DNA from: Algoriphagus sp.
GTDB taxonomy: Bacteria > Bacteroidota > Bacteroidia > Cytophagales > Cyclobacteriaceae
Direction of reading: 5' to 3'
Assembly (NCBI GenBank): GCA_029945945.1
Contig: JAQSDM010000012.1
Coordinates: forward strand, 510,112 to 574,111
Length of the DNA: 64,000 nt
The notes beneath the pieces are model-generated. The model was not told the DNA's origin. It searched no databases and saw nothing but the letters and a program-made list of their open reading frames with translations. Made by a program: the position numbers and the translations under genes. Position 1 is the stretch's first letter, and each line of letters begins with the position of its first letter. Below are positions 56,050-64,000 of this stretch, one piece after another.

Positions 56050-56057
56050 TATATTTG
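56050..56057 (+). promoter_or_regulatory. -7 promoter box of the nusB operon
   Basis: TATATTTG matches TAnnTTTG exactly and lies 17 bp before the nusB ATG at 56075. A TTA, not TTG, lies 16 bp upstream, so the -33 element is weak. Confidence 0.45.
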
Positions 56058-56074
56058 CAATTCTTTCTCACGTT

Positions 56075-57259
56075 ATGCTAAATAGAAGAATACTCAGGGT
56101 AAAGGCTTTTCAAAACCTGTATGCCTATGAGCAGTGCAAGGCATCCAATCACAACCTTGCCAAGGATTTCATTCGGGAATCCTTCTTGCCAGATCTCAAT
56201 AGTATGGAAGTGCAGGACAAAGCCTCTCTCAACAGGGATGCAGAGGAAGCATTGATACTATTTGAGCAAAATATTGCTTCCAGAAAAATGCTGACAGCAA
56301 CAGATGCAAAGCCAAAAATCAAGCAAGTGGTTTTGGCTGCTCTCAATCAATATCATAGTGCAAATGATAAAGATCACCAGTACATCTTGAAAAATATGGT
56401 AGCCTCCGCTGAGAGAATCCCTCAGCTTTACCTTCTTTCGATTGAGTTGCTTCAGGCTTTTGCTAAGCATGTTGAAAAAGAAATCGAGAAAAAGAAAAAA
56501 ATGAGAGGCGAAGCACCAATAGCTTTTGCTAATGAATTGAACTTGGCAGAAAACAAGATTTTAAAGAATCTTAGAAATTCTGACGCTTATCGTTCAGCCA
56601 TCATTCGAAATAATGTTCATTTAAATGATATAGAACTCGAAATCAAAGAATGGTTCAGAGATTATATCAAGCCTTCTGAAGAATATCAGGCATATCTTCA
56701 GATCAAGGAACCAACACTGGACCAGGATTTTGAATTGGTGGATGATTTGCTGAAAAAGATCATATTCAAAAATGATGTAATCCTGAATTTCTTCTCTGAA
56801 AAAGATTTGAATTGGACCGAGAACAAAGCAGTGGTTAGAAGCCTTGCTGCCAAAGTTTTGAAAAATGCAGCAAATCTTACCGAAGAAGATGACGAGCAAC
56901 TCCCGGAGATTGCCATGAACTGGGATGAGGATAAGGAGTTTTTTGAAAATATCTTTAACTTCACAATTGCGAATGATGCTGCAAGCAAAGCTCTTATCTC
57001 TCAAAAGACCAAAAACTGGGATATTGAAAGGCTTGCATTTACAGACAAAGTGATTATTTCGATGGCGATCGCGGAAATGAAAAACTTTCCAAGTATCCCG
57101 GTGAAAGTGAGTATTAACGAGTATATCGACATCTCAAAAACCTACAGCACACCAAAAAGCAAACAATTTGTAAATGGTCTGCTGGACGTGATGGCGAAAG
57201 AGCTAATCGAAAGCGGAGAAATCCGTAAGAGCGGAAGAGGACTTTTGGACAATAAATAA
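56075..57259 (+). CDS. nusB: Transcription antitermination factor NusB, long Bacteroidota form
   Basis: The 394-residue protein is almost three times the usual NusB length. The N-terminal NusB helix is at once visible (RRILRVKAFQNLYAYEQ, about 4-20) and the C-terminal NusB part at about 290-385 (FTDKVIISMAIAEMKNFPSI, KVSINEYIDISKTYSTPKSKQFVNGLLD). About 250 mostly helical residues lie between. NusB with NusE/S10 binds boxA RNA during rRNA antitermination. The insertion has no recognised motif. Confidence 0.85.
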   Translation: MLNRRILRVKAFQNLYAYEQCKASNHNLAKDFIRESFLPDLNSMEVQDKASLNRDAEEALILFEQNIASRKMLTATDAKPKIKQVVLAALNQYHSANDKDHQYILKNMVASAERIPQLYLLSIELLQAFAKHVEKEIEKKKKMRGEAPIAFANELNLAENKILKNLRNSDAYRSAIIRNNVHLNDIELEIKEWFRDYIKPSEEYQAYLQIKEPTLDQDFELVDDLLKKIIFKNDVILNFFSEKDLNWTENKAVVRSLAAKVLKNAANLTEEDDEQLPEIAMNWDEDKEFFENIFNFTIANDAASKALISQKTKNWDIERLAFTDKVIISMAIAEMKNFPSIPVKVSINEYIDISKTYSTPKSKQFVNGLLDVMAKELIESGEIRKSGRGLLDNK

Positions 57260-57266
57260 TAAAACT

Positions 57267-57569
57267 ATGAGCAAGAGCAGTAATTCACTCATCGCCTTTA
57301 TGGTAGGTGCTGGCGTAGGTGCCGCACTGGGAATACTTTTTGCCCCTGATACCGGAGCTAATACAAGAGATAAACTCTCATTCAAACTTTCTAAATACAA
57401 GAAAGAATTGGAAGAACTAATTGAAGATCTCGTAGAAGGAAAAGAAACGCATTTGAACGAAGCGAAAAACGAGGGAAAAAGAGTCATTTCCGAGGCAAAA
57501 AACAAAGCAGAAAATCTTTTGAATGATGTGAATAAATTAATTGATCAAATCAATCAAGGGAACAATTAA
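57267..57569 (+). CDS. YtxH-domain small protein
   Basis: The 100-residue protein has a glycine-rich hydrophobic helix (FMVGAGVGAALGILFAPDTG) followed by a charged coiled coil, the YtxH layout. These are small membrane-associated proteins of unclear role, often stress-linked. It starts 7 bp after nusB. Confidence 0.8.
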   Translation: MSKSSNSLIAFMVGAGVGAALGILFAPDTGANTRDKLSFKLSKYKKELEELIEDLVEGKETHLNEAKNEGKRVISEAKNKAENLLNDVNKLIDQINQGNN

Positions 57570-57604
57570 ACTTCAGAAGGGGTTTAAAAATTGAATTCGG
57601 GCAA

Positions 57605-57612
57605 TAAATTTG
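57605..57612 (+). promoter_or_regulatory. -7 promoter box upstream of the DUF1573 gene
   Basis: TAAATTTG matches TAnnTTTG, 60 bp before the ATG at 57673. No good TTG partner is seen, so a separate promoter within the series is only possible. Confidence 0.3.
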
Positions 57613-57672
57613 TCCGGTAAATTTCAAAGGCTTAGGCTATTTAATAAAGCAACTTAAAACCAATTAATACAC

Positions 57673-58215
57673 ATGAAAATCAATGTTTTGAGCGTAGCTG
57701 CACTTTCCCTGATGATAGCTTTAGGCACATCTTGCAGCCCTAAAAATGATCAGGAAGCAAAAATTCAGGCTCTTGAAGAAAAAATCGCTGCGTTGGAGAC
57801 TCAGGGAACTGCAGTAACTCCGGTAAATGCACAAGCAACTCAACCTGCAGATCCAGCTTCATTGGGTCAATTTACCTTTCCAGAAATGGAGTATGATTTC
57901 GGGACAATCCCCGAAGGTCAGGTTGTTGAGCACCTATTCAAATTCACTAACGATGGTCAGGCTCCGCTTGTAATTTCAAACATTACAGCATCTTGCGGTT
58001 GTACAAGCCCTGATTGGACTAAAGCCCCGGTAAAACCAGGTGAAGAAGGATTTGTGAAAGTAGTATTTAACTCTACTGCAAAATCAGGATCTCAATCTCC
58101 AACTGTCAGCATCCAGGCTAACACCAATCCAACTGTAACTCGCCTGAGATTGAAAGGAACAGTTACTCCTAAAATGGCAGGAGCAGCGAATCCTGTAGGT
58201 CCAATCAAAAAATAA
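57673..58215 (+). CDS. DUF1573 lipoprotein
   Basis: The 180-residue protein has lipobox GTSC (Cys 21), a short coiled coil (about 28-45), and one DUF1573 Ig-like domain (YDFGTIPEGQVVEHLFKFTN, ITASCGCTSPDW with a CGC pair). Such proteins are common envelope proteins of unknown function in Bacteroidota. It ends 2 bp before yajC. Confidence 0.85.
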   Translation: MKINVLSVAALSLMIALGTSCSPKNDQEAKIQALEEKIAALETQGTAVTPVNAQATQPADPASLGQFTFPEMEYDFGTIPEGQVVEHLFKFTNDGQAPLVISNITASCGCTSPDWTKAPVKPGEEGFVKVVFNSTAKSGSQSPTVSIQANTNPTVTRLRLKGTVTPKMAGAANPVGPIKK

Positions 58216-58217
58216 GC

Positions 58218-58532
58218 ATGATCTCTACAATTTTGGCGCAAGCCTCCGCAGGCGGAGGAATTTTAGGACAGGTATTCCTTTTTGGTTCTATCATTTTGAT
58301 CATGTACTTCTTCATGATCAGACCACAGCAGAAGAAACAAAAAGACACCAAAAAATTTATCGAAGAAATAAAGAAGGGTGATGATGTAGTGACTATTGGA
58401 GGTCTTCATGGCAAAGTAAGCAGCGTCGAAGGTGACGTTGTATTTCTGGAGCTTGACAGAGGCCTGAAAGTAAAAGTCGAAAAATCAGCCATCTCAGCAG
58501 ATTTCACGAAAAAAACAACTCCAACCAAATAA
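58218..58532 (+). CDS. yajC: Sec translocon accessory subunit YajC
   Basis: The 104-residue protein has a single membrane helix (VFLFGSIILIMYFFMIRPQQ) with the RPQQKKQK cytoplasmic motif and a small beta domain (GDDVVTIGGLHGKV). YajC associates with SecDF. Normal length. Confidence 0.95.
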   Translation: MISTILAQASAGGGILGQVFLFGSIILIMYFFMIRPQQKKQKDTKKFIEEIKKGDDVVTIGGLHGKVSSVEGDVVFLELDRGLKVKVEKSAISADFTKKTTPTK

Positions 58533-58540
58533 GTTGAATT

Positions 58541-59506
58541 TTGACGGAAACAAAAAAATCCTCCCAATGGATTTCTCCTAAAAAACTCTCAAATCTAAAA
58601 GTGGTAGTCCTTTGCATTGCAGCGGCTACCACTTTTTGGATTTTAAATGCCCTCAATAAAGACGATTACTCAACGGTGGTAGATTATCCTGTCGAATTTG
58701 TATTCGACAGAGAAAACTTTATACCGATAGAAAAACTTCCTGAAACTATCCCGGTCGAAATCAAAGGAAACGGATGGGATTTACTTCAAAAGTATTTCAA
58801 ATTAAATACCTCCCCCTATTCAATTGAACTTAGAAATCCCGCGGACAGTAAATATTTATTGACCTCTGATTTAAAACGCCCCCTTGGAGAATTTTTGAGT
58901 CCAACTCAATTGGTTTCAGTTTTGGACGATTCGATCACATACAAAATTGATGAAATCCAGATTAGGGAAATTCAGCCGATTCTGGATACCCTCAGCTTCT
59001 CGCTGGCAAAAAATTATAGAATCATCAACGAGATTAAATTCTCCCCCAATAAGCTTACTATAAAAGGACCAAGCTCAGTACTTAGCGACCTGGCAAAGGG
59101 TTATCCGCTTTCTTTAAAAGAAACAAGAATCGATAAAAACATTCAAAAAGAAGTAGAGGTAACTATCCCTTCCGAACTGAGTGAACTAATCAGTATTGAA
59201 GAAAAAACTATTGCCATCCAATTCGAGGTAATTGCATTTCTTGAAGGTAACAAACGATTAAAGCTGACAAAAATTAATTTCCCGAGGACCGTTACTTTGG
59301 AAGATGAGGAGGTATCGATGATGATGTATTATCTGGTCGATGAGCGAAAGGCCTCTCAGTTGAAAGACATGGAGTTTGAAGCAGTCTTAGATTATTCAAG
59401 GAGAAACCGGGAAGACAGCACCATTATAATCCAGGTGAAACCTATGCCTGATTATCTGGAGCAGGTTCGAGTTGAACCTCAAATTCTCAAATTGAAATAT
59501 GAGTAA
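58541..59506 (+). CDS. YbbR-domain protein (CdaR-like), TTG start
   Basis: The 321-residue protein has one N-terminal membrane helix (VVVLCIAAATTFWILNAL) and tandem YbbR-like beta domains outside the membrane. A stop codon (58535-58537) lies just upstream in frame and the next ATG is far inside, so the TTG at 58541 is the likely start. In Firmicutes CdaR controls the c-di-AMP synthase; whether that holds here is unknown. It overlaps coaE by 8 bp. Confidence 0.82.
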   Translation: MTETKKSSQWISPKKLSNLKVVVLCIAAATTFWILNALNKDDYSTVVDYPVEFVFDRENFIPIEKLPETIPVEIKGNGWDLLQKYFKLNTSPYSIELRNPADSKYLLTSDLKRPLGEFLSPTQLVSVLDDSITYKIDEIQIREIQPILDTLSFSLAKNYRIINEIKFSPNKLTIKGPSSVLSDLAKGYPLSLKETRIDKNIQKEVEVTIPSELSELISIEEKTIAIQFEVIAFLEGNKRLKLTKINFPRTVTLEDEEVSMMMYYLVDERKASQLKDMEFEAVLDYSRRNREDSTIIIQVKPMPDYLEQVRVEPQILKLKYE

Positions 59507-60104
59507 GCAAAGTCCACTGAAAGTTGGAATTACCGGTGGAATCGGCGCAGGTAAATCAGTTGTGGCAAAGATTTTTTCAATCCTGGGTATCCCAATTTAT
59601 TCTGCCGACGATAGAGCAAAATTGCTGATGGCTCATGATTCAGATCTATCCAAATCAATAATAAAGGAATTTGGATCAGAATCTTATCTACCTGATGGAT
59701 CAGTAAATCGGGCTTATTTGGCAACAACTGTTTTTGCAGATCCGGAAAAAGTCAAAAAAATCAACTCTTTGGTTCACCCGATAGTTGGCAAGGACTTTTT
59801 GAAATGGGCTGAATCTCAAAAAGCACCCTACGTTTTGAAAGAAGCTGCATTAATTTTTGAAACGGGTGGGCAGAAATCCCTGGACTTTGTGATCAATGTG
59901 AGTGCTCCATTGAAAATCAGAGTAGCCAGAATCCTTATGCGCGACCCATATCGAAGTGAGGAGCAAGTGAATCAAATAATTAATCAGCAGATCCCGGATG
60001 AGGAAAAAAATGAATTAGCTGATTTTGTAATCAAAAATTCAGATAACAAACTTTTGATCCCTCAGGTCCTGTCCATTCATGAGAAATTGCTAGAAAAATC
60101 TTGA
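59499..60104 (+). CDS. coaE: Dephospho-CoA kinase
   Basis: The 201-residue protein has the P-loop GGIGAGKSVV, SADDRAK and the KEAALIFETG segment. It performs the last step of coenzyme A synthesis (ATP-dependent phosphorylation of the ribose 3'-OH). The start overlaps the ybbR-like gene by 8 bp, which indicates coupling. Confidence 0.95.
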   Translation: MSKQSPLKVGITGGIGAGKSVVAKIFSILGIPIYSADDRAKLLMAHDSDLSKSIIKEFGSESYLPDGSVNRAYLATTVFADPEKVKKINSLVHPIVGKDFLKWAESQKAPYVLKEAALIFETGGQKSLDFVINVSAPLKIRVARILMRDPYRSEEQVNQIINQQIPDEEKNELADFVIKNSDNKLLIPQVLSIHEKLLEKS

Positions 60105-60248
60105 TTTCTTTTAATTACTAAAGCTTCTCAAATCAAGCAAAAATTTATTTTTCAACTCATTTTTTCATTTTATAAGACTTAATATTTACCGGATACTTTC
60201 AGTTTTAGGTCGTCACCACTATCTTAGACTTCTATACCCACCAGCCCG

Positions 60249-61127
60249 ATGAAAGTTTACAATCCCAAAGAATGGTTGAGCGTTCTATTTTTCTTTCAGA
60301 AGTCAGATACCCTTTTTAAACTGGCACCACTTCTCGCTTTGATTTTTGCCTACTCGATTGGGGTCGCTTATTTTGAACTTGAATACTTGCATATCGGGAG
60401 TAATAGCTGGGTTCAGCATATCCCGGTCATGCATAGTTTACTGAGTTTTGTGATCTCTATGCTGTTGGTATTCAGGACAAACTCGGCCTATGATCGTTGG
60501 TGGGAAGGCAGAAAACTTTGGGGAAGCCTTGTAAATGCCAGCCGAAATCTTGCCTTGAAACTGAGTGCAATGCTTCCCATAGACGATTACGACAATCGCC
60601 TGTTCTTTAAATACAGCATCCCTTCTTATGCTTTTGGATTGAAAGACCACCTTCAGTTGGAGAATACTCAGTTTATGCTGGATGAAAATTACAATGTAGA
60701 CATCACCAGCATAGATGTAGAAAAGCATGTCCCAAATCAGATCGCCCGATTGATCTTTTCCAAAGTGAACCAACTCTATCAAGATGGAAAAATCACAGGG
60801 GACCAATTGATCGTCTTGAATAATGAAGTGACTGCTTTCACGGATATCTGTGGAGCTTGTGAGCGGATCAAAAACACACCAATTCCATTTTCCTATGGAT
60901 CATTTATCAAGAAATTCATCATGCTTTATGTGCTCACATTGCCAATGGGCTATGTCTTCAATATGGGCTATTATGCTGCACCTATTGTGGCCTTTATCTT
61001 TTATGTATTGGGAAGTTTGGAACTTGTTGCTGAAGAAATTGAGGAACCTTTTGGAAAAGATCCGAACGATCTTCCTATGGAAAAAATGGCATCATCAATC
61101 CGCAAGCATGTTTCTGAATTACTGTAA
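60249..61127 (+). CDS. Bestrophin-family anion channel
   Basis: The 292-residue protein has the bestrophin/UPF0187 signature VFRTNSAYDRWWEGRKLWGSLVN, cited to its first 20 residues, and about four membrane helices. The C-terminal EEIEEPFGKDPNDLPM is also family-typical. Bacterial bestrophins form pentameric ion channels. Single-gene unit. Confidence 0.9.
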   Translation: MKVYNPKEWLSVLFFFQKSDTLFKLAPLLALIFAYSIGVAYFELEYLHIGSNSWVQHIPVMHSLLSFVISMLLVFRTNSAYDRWWEGRKLWGSLVNASRNLALKLSAMLPIDDYDNRLFFKYSIPSYAFGLKDHLQLENTQFMLDENYNVDITSIDVEKHVPNQIARLIFSKVNQLYQDGKITGDQLIVLNNEVTAFTDICGACERIKNTPIPFSYGSFIKKFIMLYVLTLPMGYVFNMGYYAAPIVAFIFYVLGSLELVAEEIEEPFGKDPNDLPMEKMASSIRKHVSELL

Positions 61128-61140
61128 GGAAGTTAAAATC

Positions 61141-61169
61141 TGAGAAAAACCCGTTAAAGCTTTTTCTCA
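61141..61169. terminator. Possible shared terminator stem
   Basis: TGAGAAAAA and TTTTTCTCA form a 9-bp stem with an 11-nt loop between the bestrophin gene and the convergent NTF2-like gene, and overlap the latter's 3' end. It is A/T-rich, so its strength is doubtful. Confidence 0.4.
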
Positions 61170-61579
61170 AACCAGCTTTTATTCACGATTTTCCACTTTC
61201 CGTCAATTTTCACCAGAGTCAAAAAATCGTAATAAAACACTCCCGGCCAATAGAGCTCTGTTTCTGCAACTGCAGTATTTCCCTGAACCCTGATGGAAAC
61301 GATTTTATTGACAAAATCCTCAGGATTCCTGGGAGCTCCTTTTGCAGTTCCTTCTGCCCAGCTTTCAAAAGAGGTAATTGTGAAATTTTCTCCTCTATAG
61401 CCAATCAATCTTGCTTCTTGAATAAAAGCCTCTTCCAGTTTGACTTTATTTCTTTCCACCATCCCTTCAAAATAGAGTGTTACCGTTTTTGTGATTTCTG
61501 CCTTTTCATCCGATTGCTGTGCAAAGGAGATTTGAATAAGGGAAACCATCCCAATCAAGATAAACAGGCATTTTTTCAT
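61154..61579 (-). CDS. Exported NTF2-like protein
   Basis: The 141-residue protein has a signal peptide (cleavage after ISFAQ) and an NTF2-like/lumazine-binding-type fold (ITKTVTLYFEGMVERNKVKL, FLTLVKIDGKWKIVNKSW). Such domains bind small molecules or act as enzymes; no active-site set can be assigned. Single gene. Confidence 0.75.
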   Translation of the reverse strand: MKKCLFILIGMVSLIQISFAQQSDEKAEITKTVTLYFEGMVERNKVKLEEAFIQEARLIGYRGENFTITSFESWAEGTAKGAPRNPEDFVNKIVSIRVQGNTAVAETELYWPGVFYYDFLTLVKIDGKWKIVNKSWFEKKL

Positions 61580-61613
61580 GTTGATAAGAATTTAAAGTCT
61601 GAAATTTTTACAG

Positions 61614-61638
61614 AAAAAAACCCGGTTGAAAACCGGGT
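61614..61638 (-). terminator. Intrinsic terminator of serS
   Basis: On the minus strand ACCCGGTT and AACCGGGT pair around loop TTC and lead into a T-run (61620-61614). Confidence 0.85.
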
Positions 61639-61646
61639 CATTCCTT

Positions 61647-62918
61647 TTAAATTGATTCAAATCCAAGGTATTTGTGTAAGACTTTAGGTAGATTGATTCC
61701 ATCCGGAGTCTGATTATTTTCAAGAATAGCAGCTACTATCCTTGGCAGGGCCAGTGCGCTTCCATTTAGGGAGTGAGCCAATTGTGTTTTTTTGTCATCA
61801 CCCTTGAAACGAAGCTTAAGCCTGTTTGCCTGATAGGTTTCAAAATTACTGACCGAGCTCACTTCCAGCCATCTTTCCTGAGCTGCAGAGTACACTTCCA
61901 TGTCATACGTCAAAGCAGAGGTAAAGCCCATATCTCCTCCGCAAAGTCTCAGGACGCGATAAGGCAATTCAAGCTTTTGGAGCAAGCCTTGAACATAGGC
62001 ACTCATGCTTTCCAGTGTTTCGTAGGAATCATCCGGATGAGTGATTTGTACGATTTCCACCTTGTCAAACTGGTGCAGTCGATTCAGGCCTCGAACATGA
62101 GCTCCCCAACTTCCTGCTTCCCGACGGAAGCAAGGAGTATAGCCCACATTTTTGATGGGCAAGTTTTCCTCAGTCACTATCACATCGCGGTACAAATTGG
62201 TAATTGGGACCTCGGCAGTCGGGATCAGGTACAATTGATCTGCAGTAGCAAAATACATTTGACCTTCCTTATCGGGAAGTTGACCTGTTCCATAGCCTGA
62301 ATCCTCATTGACCAAAATTGGTGGCTGGATCTCCGTGTAACCTGCCGCTAACGCTTCATCCAGGAAGAAATTGATCAAAGCCCGCTGTAGCCTTGCACCT
62401 TTCCCCTTATAAACAGGAAATCCTGCTCCGGTAATTTTGACTCCAAGGTCAAAGTCAATTATATCGTATTTCTTAATTAACTCCCAATGAGGCTGTTTTC
62501 CCGGGAAAAGTTCAGGGATCACTCCATTTTCAAGTATAATCTCGTTGTCTTCGGCAGATTTTCCGGCTGGAACTGAAGAGTGAGGGACGTTGGGAATTGT
62601 ATAAAGCAGGGCTTTCAGATCATCTTCTGCTTTGGAGTTTTGATCTTCAAGTTCCTTAATCTGAATTTTAATTTGGGCGGTTCTTTCCCGGATTTCGCTT
62701 GCTTCGTCGCTCTTCCCTTCTTTCATCAAAGCACCTATTTGCTTGGAAATCGCATTGGATTCTGCCTGAATTTGATCCCGCTGGGTTTGGGTGGATTTTC
62801 TTAAGTCATCAATCTCCAAAGCCTGAGCTAAAATGGCTTGTGCATTTGGGAAATTGCGTTTTTGAAGTCCGGCAAGTACGCCTTCGTAGTTTTCTCTTAT
62901 TTGGTTAACTAACAGCAT
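61647..62918 (-). CDS. serS: Seryl-tRNA synthetase
   Basis: The 423-residue protein has an N-terminal coiled-coil arm (about 30-100) and a class II catalytic core with motif 2 TPCFRREAGSWGAHVRGLNR and motif 3 SLNGSALALPRIVAAILEN, where NGS..A..R binds ATP. It charges tRNA-Ser. Length and motifs are normal. Confidence 0.97.
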   Translation of the reverse strand: MLLVNQIRENYEGVLAGLQKRNFPNAQAILAQALEIDDLRKSTQTQRDQIQAESNAISKQIGALMKEGKSDEASEIRERTAQIKIQIKELEDQNSKAEDDLKALLYTIPNVPHSSVPAGKSAEDNEIILENGVIPELFPGKQPHWELIKKYDIIDFDLGVKITGAGFPVYKGKGARLQRALINFFLDEALAAGYTEIQPPILVNEDSGYGTGQLPDKEGQMYFATADQLYLIPTAEVPITNLYRDVIVTEENLPIKNVGYTPCFRREAGSWGAHVRGLNRLHQFDKVEIVQITHPDDSYETLESMSAYVQGLLQKLELPYRVLRLCGGDMGFTSALTYDMEVYSAAQERWLEVSSVSNFETYQANRLKLRFKGDDKKTQLAHSLNGSALALPRIVAAILENNQTPDGINLPKVLHKYLGFESI

Positions 62919-62943
62919 GTGAAAATCGATGGAATTAAAGCTC

Positions 62944-62951
62944 CAAAGATA
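62944..62951 (-). promoter_or_regulatory. -7 promoter box of serS
   Basis: On the minus strand TATCTTTG matches TAnnTTTG and ends 25 bp before the ATG at 62918. The nearest TTG upstream has a spacer of only 14 bp, shorter than usual. Confidence 0.4.
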
Positions 62952-62957
62952 CGCATG

Positions 62958-63728
62958 TTATCGAACAATGATGGATTTGCTGACAGTAGAGAACGGTCCT
63001 TCCAACTCTTTTCCGTCTGTCCGCTGTAATCGGACCTTCACCTGATAGTCACCTTTGGGCAAATTAGCTATTCGAATAGGTGCCATTTCCTTCACTTCAT
63101 AAGAAAAATCATTGATTGCCACGCTGACCTTCAAGCCATCAAGTTTCATGTCACCTCCGACAACCAAAAAATCTATGATTACCTCGTTTCCATTTTCGAA
63201 GATTTGGCCATTCCTTGGATAATTGAGAGCCAAATAAGGCTCCGCTGAATACGGAAACGGTCTTGATTCTCCAACCTGGAAGTCCCGATCAACATAATTC
63301 CCAAAGTTTTTCAACGCCAATCCATCCGCATTTACCAAATAAGCAACGATCCGATAACTCCCTATCGTCAACTCTCTTTGGAAAATAGGAGAGCCAAATC
63401 CAACCGGATCACTTCCATTCAAAATATTGAAGAGTTTAAAATCTGGATTCCCTTCCAAATCATAAGGATAATTTTTGATATTGAACTCAAACGGGACCTT
63501 CCCCGGCTTGAATACCTGATTACCCAACGGAGTATACAGCTCGAGAATGGCATCCGGAATCTGAGATGAATCTGCGTATTGATGGAAAGTTACTTTGGGG
63601 AGTTCTCCATTTTGCGAAGGGGAATCACCAATTGAAATAACCTCTTCTTCGTTGAGACTCTTTTTATCCGTGCTACAGGAAAAAGTTAACAACCCTATAA
63701 AAACGATTAAACCGAGGATTTTATTCAT
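62958..63728 (-). CDS. Lipoprotein of unknown function
   Basis: The 256-residue protein has lipobox TFSC (Cys 18). A beta-rich body follows with two Ig-like stretches (LYTPLGNQVFKPGKVPFEF, LALNYPRNGQIFENGNEVII), each built around 'what is added to or taken from' type strands. No family could be named. It lies upstream of serS in the same direction with a promoter box between them. Confidence 0.65.
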   Translation of the reverse strand: MNKILGLIVFIGLLTFSCSTDKKSLNEEEVISIGDSPSQNGELPKVTFHQYADSSQIPDAILELYTPLGNQVFKPGKVPFEFNIKNYPYDLEGNPDFKLFNILNGSDPVGFGSPIFQRELTIGSYRIVAYLVNADGLALKNFGNYVDRDFQVGESRPFPYSAEPYLALNYPRNGQIFENGNEVIIDFLVVGGDMKLDGLKVSVAINDFSYEVKEMAPIRIANLPKGDYQVKVRLQRTDGKELEGPFSTVSKSIIVR

Positions 63729-63796
63729 ACTGCAGGTAATTTGAGTTTAAAGATATTTAATTTTGAGAGGAAATAGGACCAATCAGTTTAACCCAA

Positions 63797-64000
63797 ATGA
63801 TAATGGAAATTTTATTCGATGAGATCCCCAGCCTTGATTTGGCTGAATTTACCTCCGGTACACCGGAACAAAAAGCTGCCTTCGTACAGAAACTTGGAGA
63901 TGCTTACCAAAATATCGGATTCGTAGCCATCAAAAACCATGGCCTCTCCAAGGATCTTCAAGATAGATTATATAATTCTATCAAGTCTTTTTTTTCTCTG
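63797..64000 (+). CDS. Isopenicillin N synthase-like 2-oxoglutarate/Fe(II) oxygenase, 3' end beyond window
   Basis: The first 68 codons are visible. They read LFDEIPSLDLAEF, then AFVQKLGDAYQNIGFVAIKN followed by HGL, which is the DIOX_N-terminal pattern (short acidic lead, helix, GFxxIxNHG). The catalytic HxD...H core lies beyond the window. A second in-frame ATG two codons later is an alternative start. A TAATTTTG box at 63758-63765 lies about 30 bp upstream. Confidence 0.75.
   Translation, partial: MIMEILFDEIPSLDLAEFTSGTPEQKAAFVQKLGDAYQNIGFVAIKNHGLSKDLQDRLYNSIKSFFSL

Noticed and set aside
61773..62300. 175-codon frame antisense to serS
   Set aside because: Shadow of a well-identified tRNA synthetase.

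Overview
The window looks like a chromosomal core segment of a Bacteroidota bacterium, most likely order Cytophagales and probably Cyclobacteriaceae (an Algoriphagus-like genome). This is inferred from the gldK-gldL-gldM-gldN block behind a PorP/SprF gene, from PorW/SprE- and PorE-like proteins, from an F-type ATPase locus without beta and epsilon subunits, from family content (DUF4252, DUF4271, DUF983, long NusB), and from promoter-like sites of the Bacteroidota form TTG-N18/19-TAnnTTTG. Shine-Dalgarno sequences are mostly absent. No phage, insertion sequence, rRNA or CRISPR array was seen.

Layout. 1-4.6 kb: a methyltransferase cut by the left edge, a small secreted protein, an ECF sigma operon with two DUF4252 exported proteins, and tRNA-Phe. 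4.7-7.5 kb: a membrane dicluster Fe-S protein and a CCG-domain partner, then a conserved unknown. 7.7-9.6 kb: a PorE-like lipoprotein. 9.6-10.3 kb: a gene-free stretch with repeats. 10.3-16.5 kb: purM, a ceramidase-like protein, DUF983, an AraC regulator, a UbiA-like membrane protein with a methyltransferase, and an SGNH hydrolase. 16.5-22.3 kb: one very large helicase/nuclease-like gene (DUF4011-DUF3320 architecture) with a transglutaminase-like front end, the best defence candidate here. 22.5-28.3 kb: the ATP synthase operon. 28.4-35.2 kb: porW/sprE, a class A PBP and uvrC. 35.2-40.8 kb: the type IX secretion/gliding motor genes. 40.9-46 kb: hemD, DUF4271, a BamA/TamA-like outer-membrane protein, hemW and a DciA-like protein. 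46.1-49 kb: an RsbU-RsbV-RsbW-like partner-switching module. 49-52.5 kb: two parvulin chaperones. 52.5-63.7 kb: an MsbA-like ABC exporter, leucine dehydrogenase, the nusB-ytxH-DUF1573-yajC-ybbR-coaE series, a bestrophin, an NTF2-like protein, serS and a lipoprotein. A 2-oxoglutarate oxygenase gene runs off the right edge.

How it fits together. Much of the window serves the envelope: T9SS core and accessory parts, periplasmic chaperones, outer-membrane assembly and peptidoglycan synthesis. The rest is energy (ATP synthase, Fe-S electron carriers), heme and purine synthesis, and stress signalling.

The most unusual non-coding signals are two. First, a leader of about 100 nt, about 85% identical, sits directly before the start codons of two unrelated genes 25 kb apart (second DUF4252 gene and atpI-like gene), with a conserved hairpin and a helix that could cover the start codon. 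Second, five degenerate tandem tracts all have a period of exactly 7 bp and all lie at gene borders.
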